In this document: piece by piece, positions 33,303 to 41,995 of the stretch
How positions within the stretch are numbered: the stretch's first letter is position 1
How the letters are laid out: each line of letters begins with the position of its first letter
Origin: Bhargavaea massiliensis
GTDB lineage: Bacteria > Bacillota > Bacilli > Bacillales_A > Planococcaceae
Length of the DNA stretch: 64,000 nucleotides
Assembly (NCBI RefSeq): GCF_018390575.1
Contig: NZ_JAHBCJ010000002.1
Span: 82,811-146,810 of the forward strand
Direction: 5' to 3'
Program-made: the position numbers and the translations under genes
Notes under the pieces: generated by a model
The model's database searches: none
What the model was told of the DNA's origin: nothing
What the model saw: only the letters and a program-made list of their open reading frames with translations

Positions 33303-33314
33303 GATAAATTTATC
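33303..33314. promoter_or_regulatory. Second GATAA palindrome before the ribA-like gene
   Basis: GATAAATTTATC, a perfect 12-bp palindrome containing the same GATAA half site as the element at 33196, 21 bases before the GTP cyclohydrolase start codon. Confidence 0.45.
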
Positions 33315-33335
33315 GATGTGAAGGAATGATTTTTT

Positions 33336-34097
33336 ATGGTTCAAGCAAAGCTGGAAACCAAAGTGCTGGATGTCCTGAAAGATAAAATCCAAATGATCAA
33401 TACCGGTGAAGGTGCCATCTACCTCGTGGGCCCGATCCGGCTGCCCGTGAACCTGTACGGTGAGACTGTCGTGTTCCAATGGTATTGCTGGCTGAACCAA
33501 TGCCAGGCGACAGAGGATTACCAGGAAATCATCGATCAGCTGTCCTCTGCAAATCTCGCGGAATACCAGCAGTCGAGCGTCCTGGTCTACGGTGATTTTG
33601 AAAACGCGGATGATGCCCTGATCCGACTGCATTCCATCTGCCATACCGGGGACATCTTCGGCAGCAAGCGGTGCGACTGCGGCTATCAGCTCAAGCAGTC
33701 CATGAAGAATATTGTGGACCATGGAACGGGAGCCCTGTTTTATCTGGCGAATCATGAAGGCCGCGGGATCGGGCTGTTCTCCAAGGCGATGGCTTATGTT
33801 CTGCAGGAGCATGGCTACGATACCGTGGAAGCAAATGAAAGCCTCGGATTTGTCGATGACTCCAGGAACTATGACGATGCAATCCGCGTCCTGAAAACCC
33901 TGCGGGATAAGCCGGTTACCCTCATGACGAATAACCCAAGAAAACTGGATGCCCTTCAGAAGGCAGGCCTTCCGATTTCCGGACGCCAGCCGTTATGGGG
34001 CGACCGCTCGGAGTTCAATGAAAAGTATCTGCAGACCAAGGTCCAGCGATCCGGGCATTTGGAGGGAGGCATCACGAACCCAGATGACCAGCCATGA
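33336..34097 (+). CDS. GTP cyclohydrolase II, stand-alone (RibA-like)
   Basis: 253 residues. The zinc site is in HTGDIFGSKRCDCGYQ near residue 103 and the catalytic loop in LANHEGRGIGLFSKA; DDSRNYDDAIRVLK follows. These are the signatures of GTP cyclohydrolase II, which opens GTP to 2,5-diamino-6-ribosylamino-pyrimidinone phosphate. It lacks the RibB domain fused to RibA in the Bacillus rib operon, so it is likely a second enzyme for a special branch. The first 75 residues are unlike RibB. AAGGA precedes the ATG. It overlaps the ribD-like gene by 14 bases. Confidence 0.88.
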   Translation: MVQAKLETKVLDVLKDKIQMINTGEGAIYLVGPIRLPVNLYGETVVFQWYCWLNQCQATEDYQEIIDQLSSANLAEYQQSSVLVYGDFENADDALIRLHSICHTGDIFGSKRCDCGYQLKQSMKNIVDHGTGALFYLANHEGRGIGLFSKAMAYVLQEHGYDTVEANESLGFVDDSRNYDDAIRVLKTLRDKPVTLMTNNPRKLDALQKAGLPISGRQPLWGDRSEFNEKYLQTKVQRSGHLEGGITNPDDQP

Positions 34098-35196
34098 GTT
34101 TTATATGAATCTGGCACTTGAAAATGCCCGTGCGATGAAAGGGCAGACCAATCCGAACCCGCTCGTCGGTACAGTCATCGTCAATGACAACCGGATTGTG
34201 GGCATCGGGACGCATCTGAAGGCAGGCGAACCGCATGCGGAAATCCATGCTCTTCGGATGGCCGGTGACAAGGCAAAGGGCGGGACCATCTACGTCACGC
34301 TTGAGCCATGTTCCCATCATGGCCGGACAGGTCCTTGTGCGGTCGCCATAGTAGAAGCCGGGATCCGCAAAGCCGTCATCGCCACCCTTGATCCTAATCC
34401 GCTAGTTGCCGGCAACGGGGTCAGGATCCTGGAGGAAGCCGGGATTGAAGTGACGGTCGGAGTCATGGAAGAGGAATCCCGCAGGATGAATGAAGTGTTC
34501 AACAAATTCATCGTGACCCAAAAGCCGTTCATCACGATGAAAGCGGGCAGCACGCTGGACGGTAAAATTGCAACGCATACAGCAGACAGCAAATGGATCA
34601 CGTCTGCAGAGGCACGCAAAGATGTCCATCAGCTTCGGAATGAACACCAGGCGATCCTGGTCGGCGTCAATACGGTGATCGAGGATGACCCCGAACTGAC
34701 GACAAGGATCCCAAACGGCCGGAACCCGATCCGCGTCATCCTGGATTCCACACTCCGGGTTCCGCTCGAATCCAAAGTTGTTACGGACGGGCAGGCGGAG
34801 ACTTGGATCTTCACTGCTCAAAATCATGACCGGGACGCGAGGGAAGTGCTGGAGGATAGAGGGGTTTCCGTTTATCCGACTTCGGGAACCGAGCGTGTGG
34901 ACTTGGATGATGTCCTCCGCATTCTCGGGGAACAGCTGGTCTCCTCCGTTCTGGTCGAAGGGGGAGGCTCGATCCATGCGGCTTTCCTTGAGAATAAGCT
35001 CGTGGATAAAGTGGAGATCTACCTGGCCCCGAAACTGATTGGAGGCGCAAAGGCCCCTACATTCCTGGAAGGCACCGGCATCGGGCTGATGCGCGATGCC
35101 ATTGAGCTGGACAATCTCGTGATCACGAAGATCGGGAAAGATTACAAGTTCACGGGCTATCCGAACTACAATACCGAACAAAATGAGGGAATCTGA
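34084..35196 (+). CDS. ribD: Bifunctional pyrimidine deaminase/reductase (RibD-like)
   Basis: 370 residues. The N-terminal deaminase has PHAEIHAL near 50 and LEPCSHHGRTGPCA near 74, the zinc site. The C-terminal reductase has KAGSTLDGKIATHTADSKWI and VLVEGGGSIHAAF. It carries out the second and third steps after GTP cyclohydrolase II. The start at 34084 fits the RibD N terminus (YMNLALENARAM) and overlaps the previous gene. No lumazine or riboflavin synthase gene follows, so this copy works outside a full rib operon. Confidence 0.88.
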   Translation: MTSHEFYMNLALENARAMKGQTNPNPLVGTVIVNDNRIVGIGTHLKAGEPHAEIHALRMAGDKAKGGTIYVTLEPCSHHGRTGPCAVAIVEAGIRKAVIATLDPNPLVAGNGVRILEEAGIEVTVGVMEEESRRMNEVFNKFIVTQKPFITMKAGSTLDGKIATHTADSKWITSAEARKDVHQLRNEHQAILVGVNTVIEDDPELTTRIPNGRNPIRVILDSTLRVPLESKVVTDGQAETWIFTAQNHDRDAREVLEDRGVSVYPTSGTERVDLDDVLRILGEQLVSSVLVEGGGSIHAAFLENKLVDKVEIYLAPKLIGGAKAPTFLEGTGIGLMRDAIELDNLVITKIGKDYKFTGYPNYNTEQNEGI

Positions 35197-35197
35197 T

Positions 35198-35767
35198 TTG
35201 AAATTCGGCTTCGATATTGACGATACACTGATCAACCTGAGGGAACATGCCTTTCACCTGTACAATCGGAAATTAAACCGGAATGTCGACATTTCCCTCT
35301 TTTATGACCTGGACAAAGTGGAAATCCATGAACTGTTCGGCATGACGGCCGAAGAAGGCGGAAAGATGTGGAGGGGGTCGCTTGAGGATATCTATTACAC
35401 AAACTGCCCGCCCTATCCGGATGCCGCAGAAACGCTTCAAAGACTGGAAGAAGAGGGTCATGAGATTTACTATATAACGGCCAGGCCAAAGGAACACGGA
35501 AAGCGCACGATGGAATGGATGATCCAAACCGGTTTTCCGGTGCGGGAAGACAGATTCTATTACGGCATGAATGATGAGGACAAGGTCCATATCATCAATG
35601 AACTGGAACTTGATTATTACTTTGATGACAAGCCTGCTGTGCTGGAAACGCTGAAGGACCGTCCCCTGAACGTCTTTGTGAAAAACCAGTCCTATAACCG
35701 GCATTTGAACATCCCGAGGATCCATGGCTGGTCGGAGCTGTTCGGCTTGCTGACAGAAGAAAAATAA
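35198..35767 (+). CDS. HAD phosphatase, 5'(3')-deoxyribonucleotidase-like
   Basis: 189 residues from a TTG preceded by GAGGG; the upstream ATG at 35183 overlaps the previous stop. FGFDIDDTLINL is HAD motif I, ITARPKEHGKRT motif II and YYFDDKPAVLETL motif IV. It fits the NT5C-like nucleotidase group. In this operon it could dephosphorylate the RibD product, the step done by HAD phosphatases in Bacillus riboflavin synthesis; that role is inferred from position only. Confidence 0.75.
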   Translation: MKFGFDIDDTLINLREHAFHLYNRKLNRNVDISLFYDLDKVEIHELFGMTAEEGGKMWRGSLEDIYYTNCPPYPDAAETLQRLEEEGHEIYYITARPKEHGKRTMEWMIQTGFPVREDRFYYGMNDEDKVHIINELELDYYFDDKPAVLETLKDRPLNVFVKNQSYNRHLNIPRIHGWSELFGLLTEEK

Positions 35768-35781
35768 GGGCTCATCAGAAG

Positions 35782-35818
35782 AAGGCACTTCCCGCAATGA
35801 TGCGAGAAGTGCCTTCTT
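35782..35818. terminator. Bidirectional terminator after the ribA-like operon
   Basis: AAGGCACTTC-CGCA and TGCG-GAAGTGCCTT pair around ATGA, between convergent genes. Confidence 0.8.
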
Positions 35819-35821
35819 GGT

Positions 35822-36484
35822 TTATCCGATAATCTCCCAGTCCCGTTCTGCCGCGATATTCCGGAGGCCCTCCTCCGGCCGGACAGCGACAGGTTTTCCG
35901 ACAAGTTCAAGCACCGTCATGTCGGATAGCGTATCGCCGAACGCGGAGCTTTCTTCCCAGGCAACCGGGGTGTCTCCGAGTGCAGCGAGGATGCGCTCGT
36001 TTTTCCGTTTGCTGCGGATATGGTAGATGTTTGTCCGCCCATCATATGTATTTCCGGAATACGGGATGTCGGTGCCGATGACGTCATCAAACGGCAGATC
36101 CCTCACAGCCTCAAGCAGGAGCGGAGTGAAGGCACCGGATACGAGCATGACCCGGTCACCCGATTCAGCGTGGTCATGTACCCGCCGTACGACTTCCGGA
36201 TTGAATCCGCTCCGCATCGCTGCCGCCATCTCGCCAAAGAAGCGGGTCAGCTGTTCTTCCTCAAATCCCGAAAAAGGAGCGAGGTAAGCCTGCATCGACT
36301 TTTCCTTCATCACAGGGGAGGGGACGAGCTTCATCTTGTAGCCCGTATATACAGGCAGGATCCGCCTGAAAAACTTGCCATAAAGCTTTCCGTATTCGGG
36401 ATGCTGCTTAAGGTGAGTCATCATGAAGTCAAATGTCTCGTTCTGGTAAAGTGTCCCGTCAAAGTCGAAGATTGCAACACGCAT
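35822..36484 (-). CDS. HAD-IB family phosphatase (SerB-like)
   Basis: 220 residues. Motif I is VAIFDFDGTLYQNETFDF, motif II VMLVSGAFTPLLLEAV, and AFGDTLSDMTVLELVG is motif IV. The cap is helical. HAD-IB members dephosphorylate small metabolites such as phosphoserine; substrate unknown. ATG at 36484 has AAGGA upstream. It is 41 bases after the SCP2 gene and may be cotranscribed with it. Confidence 0.8.
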   Translation of the reverse strand: MRVAIFDFDGTLYQNETFDFMMTHLKQHPEYGKLYGKFFRRILPVYTGYKMKLVPSPVMKEKSMQAYLAPFSGFEEEQLTRFFGEMAAAMRSGFNPEVVRRVHDHAESGDRVMLVSGAFTPLLLEAVRDLPFDDVIGTDIPYSGNTYDGRTNIYHIRSKRKNERILAALGDTPVAWEESSAFGDTLSDMTVLELVGKPVAVRPEEGLRNIAAERDWEIIG

Positions 36485-36525
36485 GACTTGCACCGTCCTT
36501 TCCTGATCCGGCGGGCGGAACCCGT

Positions 36526-36888
36526 TTATTTGGAGAACTGGTATTCTTTAAGCAGGTTTTCAAGCTTTAGCGCGAAGCCGACATTGCCAAATACCTTCAG
36601 CTTGCCGGTCATGAACGCGGCCATGCTGTTCAGGTCACCTGTCAGCAGCTTACGGAAGTGCTTTCCGCTCAGTTCGAGGGTACAGGCCGGTTCACCGGTA
36701 ATACCAGGGAAGATCTCCGCCCGTCCGTTGTCAAGCAACAGCTGCCAGCGGCTGACTTCACCTTTTTCGTCGATGATGAATTCATACCGGATGTGCTCGT
36801 CCTGATAAGGTTCCGGTTTGGCATCCAGTTCCTGACCGATTTTTGCCCAGATCTCGTCAAGCGAGAGGACATTCAGAGAATTGCCCAT
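36526..36888 (-). CDS. SCP2 sterol-carrier domain protein
   Basis: A 120-residue single SCP2 domain: IRYEFIIDEKGEVSRWQLLL, PACTLELSGKHFRKLLTGDL and MAAFMTGKLKVFGNVGFALK are the classic lipid-binding pocket strands and helix. These small proteins bind lipids or acyl chains; in bacteria the role is unclear. ATG at 36888 is spaced from GGGGG; the ATG at 36894 abuts it. Confidence 0.85.
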   Translation of the reverse strand: MGNSLNVLSLDEIWAKIGQELDAKPEPYQDEHIRYEFIIDEKGEVSRWQLLLDNGRAEIFPGITGEPACTLELSGKHFRKLLTGDLNSMAAFMTGKLKVFGNVGFALKLENLLKEYQFSK

Positions 36889-36955
36889 GTTCATGCCCCC
36901 ATCTTGTTAGTAGGTACTTATTCATCTTAGGCAATCCGGAACATTTTGGCAATCA

Positions 36956-38167
36956 TCACAATCCGCCTAGCGTATTGCCTACGATGGTGCCGATGTAGTT
37001 TCCGATGATGTAGCCCATCGTGCCGACGAGCATGACGGGGACAATCAGTTCTTTCCATCCTTTTGCAATCGCCATGGCGGCAGCCGTGGTTGGACCGCCA
37101 ATGTTGGCGTTGCTGGCGACAATCATTTCCTCCAGGCTGAACTTGAACAGTCTGCCCACGCCGAATGTGACCACCATGTTGGTGAGCACCATCAGGAACA
37201 CGAAGACGAGCAAGAGCGGCGCGTTCTGGATCAGAAGCGGGAGAGAAGCCGGAACACCGATGACGACAAAGAAAATGTAAATCAGATACGTCCCGATTTC
37301 CTGTGCGCCGTTCAGGCTGTCGAAAAACTTCGGCATGAGGGTGACCGAGGCGACGGTGATGGTTGTAAGCATCAGGTATTTGTCACCGAGAAGGCCGCCA
37401 AGAAGCTGCCAGCCGGCCCCTTCATCAGGTATGACGGTGCCGAAAGTCTCCGCAATTTTGAACGAGACCGCGACGATGACAAATGCGCTTCCCGCGGAGA
37501 GGGCGATGTCTTTCAGGGAAATCTCTTTGCGCTGCCAGTAGGAGGCGGCCAGTGTGCCGTCTTCGTCGCCAGCCGACTGTTCGACCTGGTCAATATGGGG
37601 CGTCCGGAAATTCCGGCGGAAAAAGCCCAATGCAGGGATGGCGATCAGGACGAAAAAGTAAATCGCCATCATGAGGTTGTCCGCGACAATGGTTGACGAC
37701 AGCATACCCTCGCTGACATCAAACTTGGCGGAAAGTGCAGCCAAGTTCACGCTTCCGCCGATGTAGGAACCGGTCATGACCGCCGAAATCAGAGCCAGCT
37801 CGGGGATGAACTCGCTTAACGCGAAAAATGCAATGTAAGCGCCGGCGACGGTCCCGACAGAGCTGATGAGAAACAGGATCAGCAACCGTCCGCTTTCATT
37901 CCAGACCCGCTTCAGGTTCGCCTGATAAAGAAGGAGCGGAATTGCCAGCGGGATGACGTAGGACCAGACGGCGTCGTAGGCAGGGGCATCAGTCGGAATG
38001 ATGTTCAGATTGGAAAGAACTAGTGCGCCGGAGAGGGCGATAATCGCTCCCGTCACTTTCGACGCCCATATGTACTTTTGTTCGAGGTAGATGCTCACGG
38101 CAGCCCAGCCGGCGAGAAACGCCCAGAGCAGCCATGTATCCTCAGGTTTGATCAGTGTGGTATCCAT
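36956..38167 (-). CDS. DUF819 membrane protein (YjcL-like)
   Basis: 403 residues, about ten hydrophobic helices with pseudo-repeat (GSYIGGSVNLAALSAKFDVS in the first half, ASNANIGGPTTAAAMAIAKG in the second). These are DUF819/YjcL marks. It is probably a transporter with a two-fold repeat; the substrate is not established. GAGGTG precedes the ATG. Confidence 0.85.
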   Translation of the reverse strand: MDTTLIKPEDTWLLWAFLAGWAAVSIYLEQKYIWASKVTGAIIALSGALVLSNLNIIPTDAPAYDAVWSYVIPLAIPLLLYQANLKRVWNESGRLLILFLISSVGTVAGAYIAFFALSEFIPELALISAVMTGSYIGGSVNLAALSAKFDVSEGMLSSTIVADNLMMAIYFFVLIAIPALGFFRRNFRTPHIDQVEQSAGDEDGTLAASYWQRKEISLKDIALSAGSAFVIVAVSFKIAETFGTVIPDEGAGWQLLGGLLGDKYLMLTTITVASVTLMPKFFDSLNGAQEIGTYLIYIFFVVIGVPASLPLLIQNAPLLLVFVFLMVLTNMVVTFGVGRLFKFSLEEMIVASNANIGGPTTAAAMAIAKGWKELIVPVMLVGTMGYIIGNYIGTIVGNTLGGL

Positions 38168-38254
38168 GCGGCACCTCGCTTTTTCTCACTATTATAAAGG
38201 AACTGGAGAACGGGAGGGAGGGGCAAGGGAACGATCACGATATTCACGCAATCG

Positions 38255-38292
38255 GAAAAGACCGGAAATGCCCGAGTAAGCACTTTCGGTCT
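38255..38292 (-). terminator. Terminator of the collagen-like gene
   Basis: Imperfect stem AGACCGGAAATGC / GCACTTTCGGTCT; on the minus strand it is followed by TTTTCC. Confidence 0.6.
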
Positions 38293-38309
38293 CCAAGTAA
38301 ATGGTAGTG

Positions 38310-39185
38310 TTATTTCCCGTCTTCCTCGCGCAGTGGAGAAAGAAGTTTCAAGGACAATGACGCTTTGACCTCCGCTTTTGATTGCCCTTTTTCCCCTTCT
38401 TCGGGAACACAGTTCTTGAGTGTCACGAGGTCACCTTCTTTTAGCGTCAGGATTGCCATCCTGAATGCTTCCTGCTGTTCCGTTCTGACCAGGCATTCAG
38501 AAGCAGGGACTTTCTCGCCGTTTACATGGACGGCCCAAAGACTGGAATCTCCGGCTGACAAAGCCAGAATCATTTCATAGAGGCCGTTTTGGCTGACTTT
38601 GATTGAGGTTTTCCTGCCTTTGATGGAAAAGCCCGGTGAGAAAACGGATTCCCCGTTGAACCTGACCATTGTTCCTTGGCCGACCTGTTGACCGGGGAGA
38701 GTGGAAAGGTAGGCGTATTCGGCAATTCCTCCAGCTGGCCCTTGAGGCCCTCGATCTCCTCGTTCTCCCGCCGGTCCTTGAACCCCTTGCGGTCCTTCAG
38801 GGCCGGGGTCTCCCGTAAGGCCTTGTGGACCGGGCTCTCCGGCAGGCCCGGGCGGCCCAATTGGCCCTGGATCCCCTTTTGGGCCTGGCGTGCCTTGTGG
38901 CCCCTTAGGACCGGCATCGCCTCTGTCCCCCTTCGGCCCCTGTTGTCCTTCTGGTCCTTGTACGCCTTGCGGTCCAGGCGGGCCGGTCATTCCTCTTGGT
39001 CCGGTAAAGCCTCGGGGACCCCGTTCGCCGCGAAGAGTTTCGGCAGCTTCCTTCGCAGGTTCTGTTGGCCCGGCAATAGCATGAATTTCCGCTTCCGCGG
39101 TCGTTTGCCTGCGATGATACCGCCCGCATTTCGGGCAGGCCTGCCGTTGTCCGTTACTGTTGCCTCCTGATGACGGTTTCTGCAC
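38310..39185 (-). CDS. Collagen-like repeat protein (BclA-like)
   Basis: 291 residues from GTG at 39185, preceded by AGGGAGG; the frame is open further but crosses the divergent promoter. The N terminus has a Cys/His motif ([12 protein letters not shown]). Residues of about 55-155 are Gly-X-Y triplets rich in GPQG, GPKGD and GERGDRG. The C terminus (about 135 residues, [18 protein letters not shown] ... [15 protein letters not shown]) looks like the TNF-like jelly roll that trimerises BclA-type spore-surface glycoproteins. It is probably a surface or spore filament protein. Confidence 0.82.
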   Translation of the reverse strand: MQKPSSGGNSNGQRQACPKCGRYHRRQTTAEAEIHAIAGPTEPAKEAAETLRGERGPRGFTGPRGMTGPPGPQGVQGPEGQQGPKGDRGDAGPKGPQGTPGPKGDPGPIGPPGPAGEPGPQGLTGDPGPEGPQGVQGPAGERGDRGPQGPAGGIAEYAYLSTLPGQQVGQGTMVRFNGESVFSPGFSIKGRKTSIKVSQNGLYEMILALSAGDSSLWAVHVNGEKVPASECLVRTEQQEAFRMAILTLKEGDLVTLKNCVPEEGEKGQSKAEVKASLSLKLLSPLREEDGK

Positions 39186-39309
39186 TTCCGCACCTCCCTC
39201 GTGACAGGCTATGCAACAGGGATGCCGGGGGCACGGCGAAAGCCTGAATGAGATTGATTTGCATGAACGTTCCCGATAAACTGAATAAGATAAAAGGGGA
39301 GGGACATCC

Positions 39310-40422
39310 ATGAAAATCACCAAAGCAACGGTTCACGCAGTCCGGTTTCCGCTCAGGGAGCCGTTCATCATATCCTATGCGACTTATCCGGACATGCCTG
39401 CAGTCATTTTGAGGCTTGAGACAGATTCGGGACTTGTCGGGTATGGGGAAGCGGTGACGGACGAGCATGTGACGGGAGAATATTACCTGTCGGCGTATGA
39501 AATCCTGAAGAATCTTCTCGTTCCTTCCATCATCGGTGAGAATCCATTTGATATCGAAAGGATCCACAAGCGGATGAACGGGGCGGTCTCGGGAAATCCG
39601 GCTGCAAAAGCTGCGGTCGACATCGCCTGTTATGACCTGATGGGAAAGGCCGCGGGACAGCCGGTTTTCAATCTGATCGGCGGGCGTGCTCATGACCGGA
39701 TCGAGTATCCGCGCGTGCTCAGCATCGAGGCTCCTGAAACCATGGCGGAAAAAGCGGTCCGGGCAGTAGAGGACGGGTATTCCTCCCTTAAGCTGAAAGT
39801 CGGCAAGGGGGATGCAATGGAGGATGTTGCCCGCATCAAAGCTGTCCGTGAAGCTGTTGGGCCGGACGTTCCGATTCGTGTGGATGTCAACCAGGGATGG
39901 AAAACGCCAGGCACGGCAGCTGCGGCCATCCGCGAACTCGAAGGCGAGAATCTGAAGTGGATCGAACAGCCGATCCGTATGGGTGATATCCGGGGCCTGG
40001 CGGATGTCCGGAGGAAAGTGGCCGTACCGGTCATGGCGGACGAGAGCCTGCATGGCATGGAGGAGTTTCTGGAAATCGTCCGCCTTGAGGCGGCTGATGT
40101 ACTGAACATCAAGCTCATGAAATGCGGCGGCATTTATCCGGCAATCCATATCGCCAAGGCGGCGGAGGCCGCGGGAATGCCTTGCCAGGTCGGCTCGATG
40201 GTGGAGTCATCCGTGGGATCGGCGGCCGGGTATCACGTTGTCATGAGCCGGGCAAACATCCTAACGGCCGAATTGACGGGACCGCTCCTCTTCAGTGAAG
40301 AAATCGGTGATCTGGAGTACGAGCTGCCACAGGTCATCCTGTCCGGCAAGCCGGGACTCGGCATTGAAGTCGACGATGCACAGCTTGAAAAGCTGACCGA
40401 GAAAAAGGAAACGGTGCAATAA
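39310..40422 (+). CDS. Dipeptide epimerase, enolase superfamily (YkfB-like)
   Basis: 370 residues. The N-terminal capping domain begins [15 protein letters not shown]. The barrel holds the KxK base (SLKLKVGKG near 162), metal ligands in [16 protein letters not shown] and MADESLHG, and [11 protein letters not shown] with the second base. This is the muconate-cycloisomerase/L-Ala-D/L-Glu epimerase layout; [15 protein letters not shown] supports dipeptide epimerase. Role: murein peptide turnover. AGGGGAGGG precedes the ATG; a terminator follows. Confidence 0.85.
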   Translation: MKITKATVHAVRFPLREPFIISYATYPDMPAVILRLETDSGLVGYGEAVTDEHVTGEYYLSAYEILKNLLVPSIIGENPFDIERIHKRMNGAVSGNPAAKAAVDIACYDLMGKAAGQPVFNLIGGRAHDRIEYPRVLSIEAPETMAEKAVRAVEDGYSSLKLKVGKGDAMEDVARIKAVREAVGPDVPIRVDVNQGWKTPGTAAAAIRELEGENLKWIEQPIRMGDIRGLADVRRKVAVPVMADESLHGMEEFLEIVRLEAADVLNIKLMKCGGIYPAIHIAKAAEAAGMPCQVGSMVESSVGSAAGYHVVMSRANILTAELTGPLLFSEEIGDLEYELPQVILSGKPGLGIEVDDAQLEKLTEKKETVQ

Positions 40423-40434
40423 GAAGCATGAACA

Positions 40435-40475
40435 AAAAGGTTGTGCCCCTCTGCTTCGGGGAGCACAACCTTTTG
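40435..40475. terminator. Terminator between epimerase and SDR genes
   Basis: AAAAGGTTGTGC and GCACAACCTTTT pair, with an internal CCTC...GGGG stem; convergent genes share it. Confidence 0.85.
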
Positions 40476-40532
40476 TGTCTTCGTTCTGGTTGGAAAGCGG
40501 ATCATTCGCATTCCGGATTGAATGGGAATCTG

Positions 40533-41429
40533 TCAGTTAGTAACGAAGTCGCCGCCATCAATGTGGATGGTCTGGCCTGTCATGTAGCTTCCGTCCTTGG
40601 ATGCCAATAGCACATAGGCCGGAGCAAGTTCTGCCGGCTGGCCGCGGCGTTTCATCGGGGTGGTCGCACCATGCTGCTCCACTTTCCCTGCATCGAATGT
40701 TGCGGGGATCAGCGGCGTCCAGATAGGCCCTGGAGCCACCGCATTCACACGGATGCCCTTATTCGCGATGTTCTGTGCGAACGAGCGCGTAAATGCCGTG
40801 ATGGCGCCTTTTGTGGAGGAATAGTCAAGCAGTCCCGGCGAGCCGTTGTAGGCAGTGACCGAAGAGGTATTGATGATGCAGTCGCCTTCCTTCAGGTAGG
40901 CCATTGATTCACGGGTCAGATAGAAGAGACCGTAAAAGTTCGTTTCGAACGTTTTCTTCAGCTGGTCGGAAGTGATCGCTTCGATGTCCTTTTGCGGATA
41001 CTGCACGCCGGCGTTATTGACAAGGATGTTCAGTCCGCCGAGTTCATCCGCAACCTGTTTCAGGAGACTCCGGCAATTGGCTTCGTCGCTGATATCTGTC
41101 TTGATCTTCATTGCGCGCCTGCCGTATTTTTCAATGTCACGGACTGTCTGCTCCGCATCAGCATCCTCTGCATCGTCCAGATAAGCGATGGCAACATCCG
41201 AGCCTTCCTTGGCGAATGCTACTGCGACCGCGCGGCCGATGCCGGAGTCGCCGCCTGTGATGAGGGCAACCTTGCCTTCCAGCTTGCCGGATCCTTTGTA
41301 TTCGGGATCATCATAAATAGGCTCCGGCTTCATCTCAGATTCGATGCCGGGCTGGCTCTGCTGGGATTGTGGACCTACTTGCTGGTCTGCTTTTTCGTAC
41401 TCGTTACCGTTGCTCTGATTGTTTGTCAT
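40533..41429 (-). CDS. Short-chain dehydrogenase, general-stress type (YhdF-like)
   Basis: 298 residues. A Gln/Ser-rich N-terminal tail of about 45 residues precedes the Rossmann core: ALITGGDSGIGRAVAVAF, NILVNNAGVQYPQKD, the catalytic LLDYSSTKGAITAF (YxxxK) and VNAVAPGPIWTPLIP. The long tail is typical of YhdF/YhxC stress SDRs of Bacillus. Substrate unknown; the GGxSGIGR cofactor site suggests NAD(P). AAGGAGGCG precedes ATG at 41429. It follows the UPF0158 gene by 29 bases, so both probably share the sigma-B-type promoter at 41882. Confidence 0.87.
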   Translation of the reverse strand: MTNNQSNGNEYEKADQQVGPQSQQSQPGIESEMKPEPIYDDPEYKGSGKLEGKVALITGGDSGIGRAVAVAFAKEGSDVAIAYLDDAEDADAEQTVRDIEKYGRRAMKIKTDISDEANCRSLLKQVADELGGLNILVNNAGVQYPQKDIEAITSDQLKKTFETNFYGLFYLTRESMAYLKEGDCIINTSSVTAYNGSPGLLDYSSTKGAITAFTRSFAQNIANKGIRVNAVAPGPIWTPLIPATFDAGKVEQHGATTPMKRRGQPAELAPAYVLLASKDGSYMTGQTIHIDGGDFVTN

Positions 41430-41458
41430 GCTGTCGCCTCCTTGATTCATTTCCGGGT

Positions 41459-41845
41459 TCATATTCCGTCCATGTCGAACCGAATGCCGTTTCGGCTGCA
41501 CCATTCATTCAGGACCTTCTGCCTGGACATTTCACGGTAATTCTTCCACTCGTGCAGCAGCTCTTCTTTTTTCAGGATCTTTTCAAACTCTTCGGCCGGG
41601 CGGTTGTAGGCGAAGATTTCGCCGATCTTCTCCTGCAGGCCCGGCCTGTCCTGCAGGGTATGGGTGAATGCCACCCTCATCTGTTGTTCGGCTGTGTCAT
41701 CAAAACGGGGAAGCTCGATATAGCGCGGCTGGTCATGATCGGCCTCATGCTGGATGACCTGCCCGGTTTCCCGGTCATACCAGGAAGGCTTTCCGTCATG
41801 GGCTGCTTCATGCAGGTCGCGGTATGCGATGCGATTGTGCTCCAT
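41459..41845 (-). CDS. UPF0158-like small protein
   Basis: 128 residues from ATG 41845 with GGAAGGG upstream; the longer frame overlaps the promoter. SWYDRETGQVIQHEADHDQP, LPRFDDTAEQQMRVAFTHTL and RPAEEFEKILKKEELLHEW recall the UPF0158 family, where an acidic, tryptophan-containing core is conserved; function unknown. It is the first gene of the stress-type operon with the SDR. Confidence 0.65.
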   Translation of the reverse strand: MEHNRIAYRDLHEAAHDGKPSWYDRETGQVIQHEADHDQPRYIELPRFDDTAEQQMRVAFTHTLQDRPGLQEKIGEIFAYNRPAEEFEKILKKEELLHEWKNYREMSRQKVLNEWCSRNGIRFDMDGI

Positions 41846-41881
41846 CCGCCGATCCCTTCCTTTCCTGACTTCTCCTTTCGT

Positions 41882-41907
41882 ATACCCTGCAGCCGCTCGG
41901 AGAAAAC
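41882..41907 (-). promoter_or_regulatory. Sigma-B-type promoter of the UPF0158-SDR operon
   Basis: Minus strand GTTTTC (41902-41907), 14-base spacer, GGGTAT (41882-41887), a near-perfect match to the general-stress pattern. Confidence 0.65.
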
Positions 41908-41995
41908 CGCCATGCCGGAATGGGTACAAAGAAGGTGGGAAGGGTGGTACAATGGGGAGATGGAATAGGCAGATAGACGAAAAGGAATGATAAAC

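Noticed and set aside
33336-35196. Possibility of an FMN riboswitch before the ribA-like operon
   Set aside because: The 180-base gap to the regulator holds short GATAA palindromes but none of the conserved FMN-element blocks I would expect.
38676-39170. 164-codon plus-strand frame over the collagen repeats
   Set aside because: It is the complement of Gly-X-Y codons and gives a Pro/Arg/Ser-rich nonsense repeat.
39154-40149. Antisense frame of 331 codons over the epimerase gene
   Set aside because: The epimerase has all enolase-superfamily catalytic residues; the antisense product matches nothing and lacks a ribosome site.
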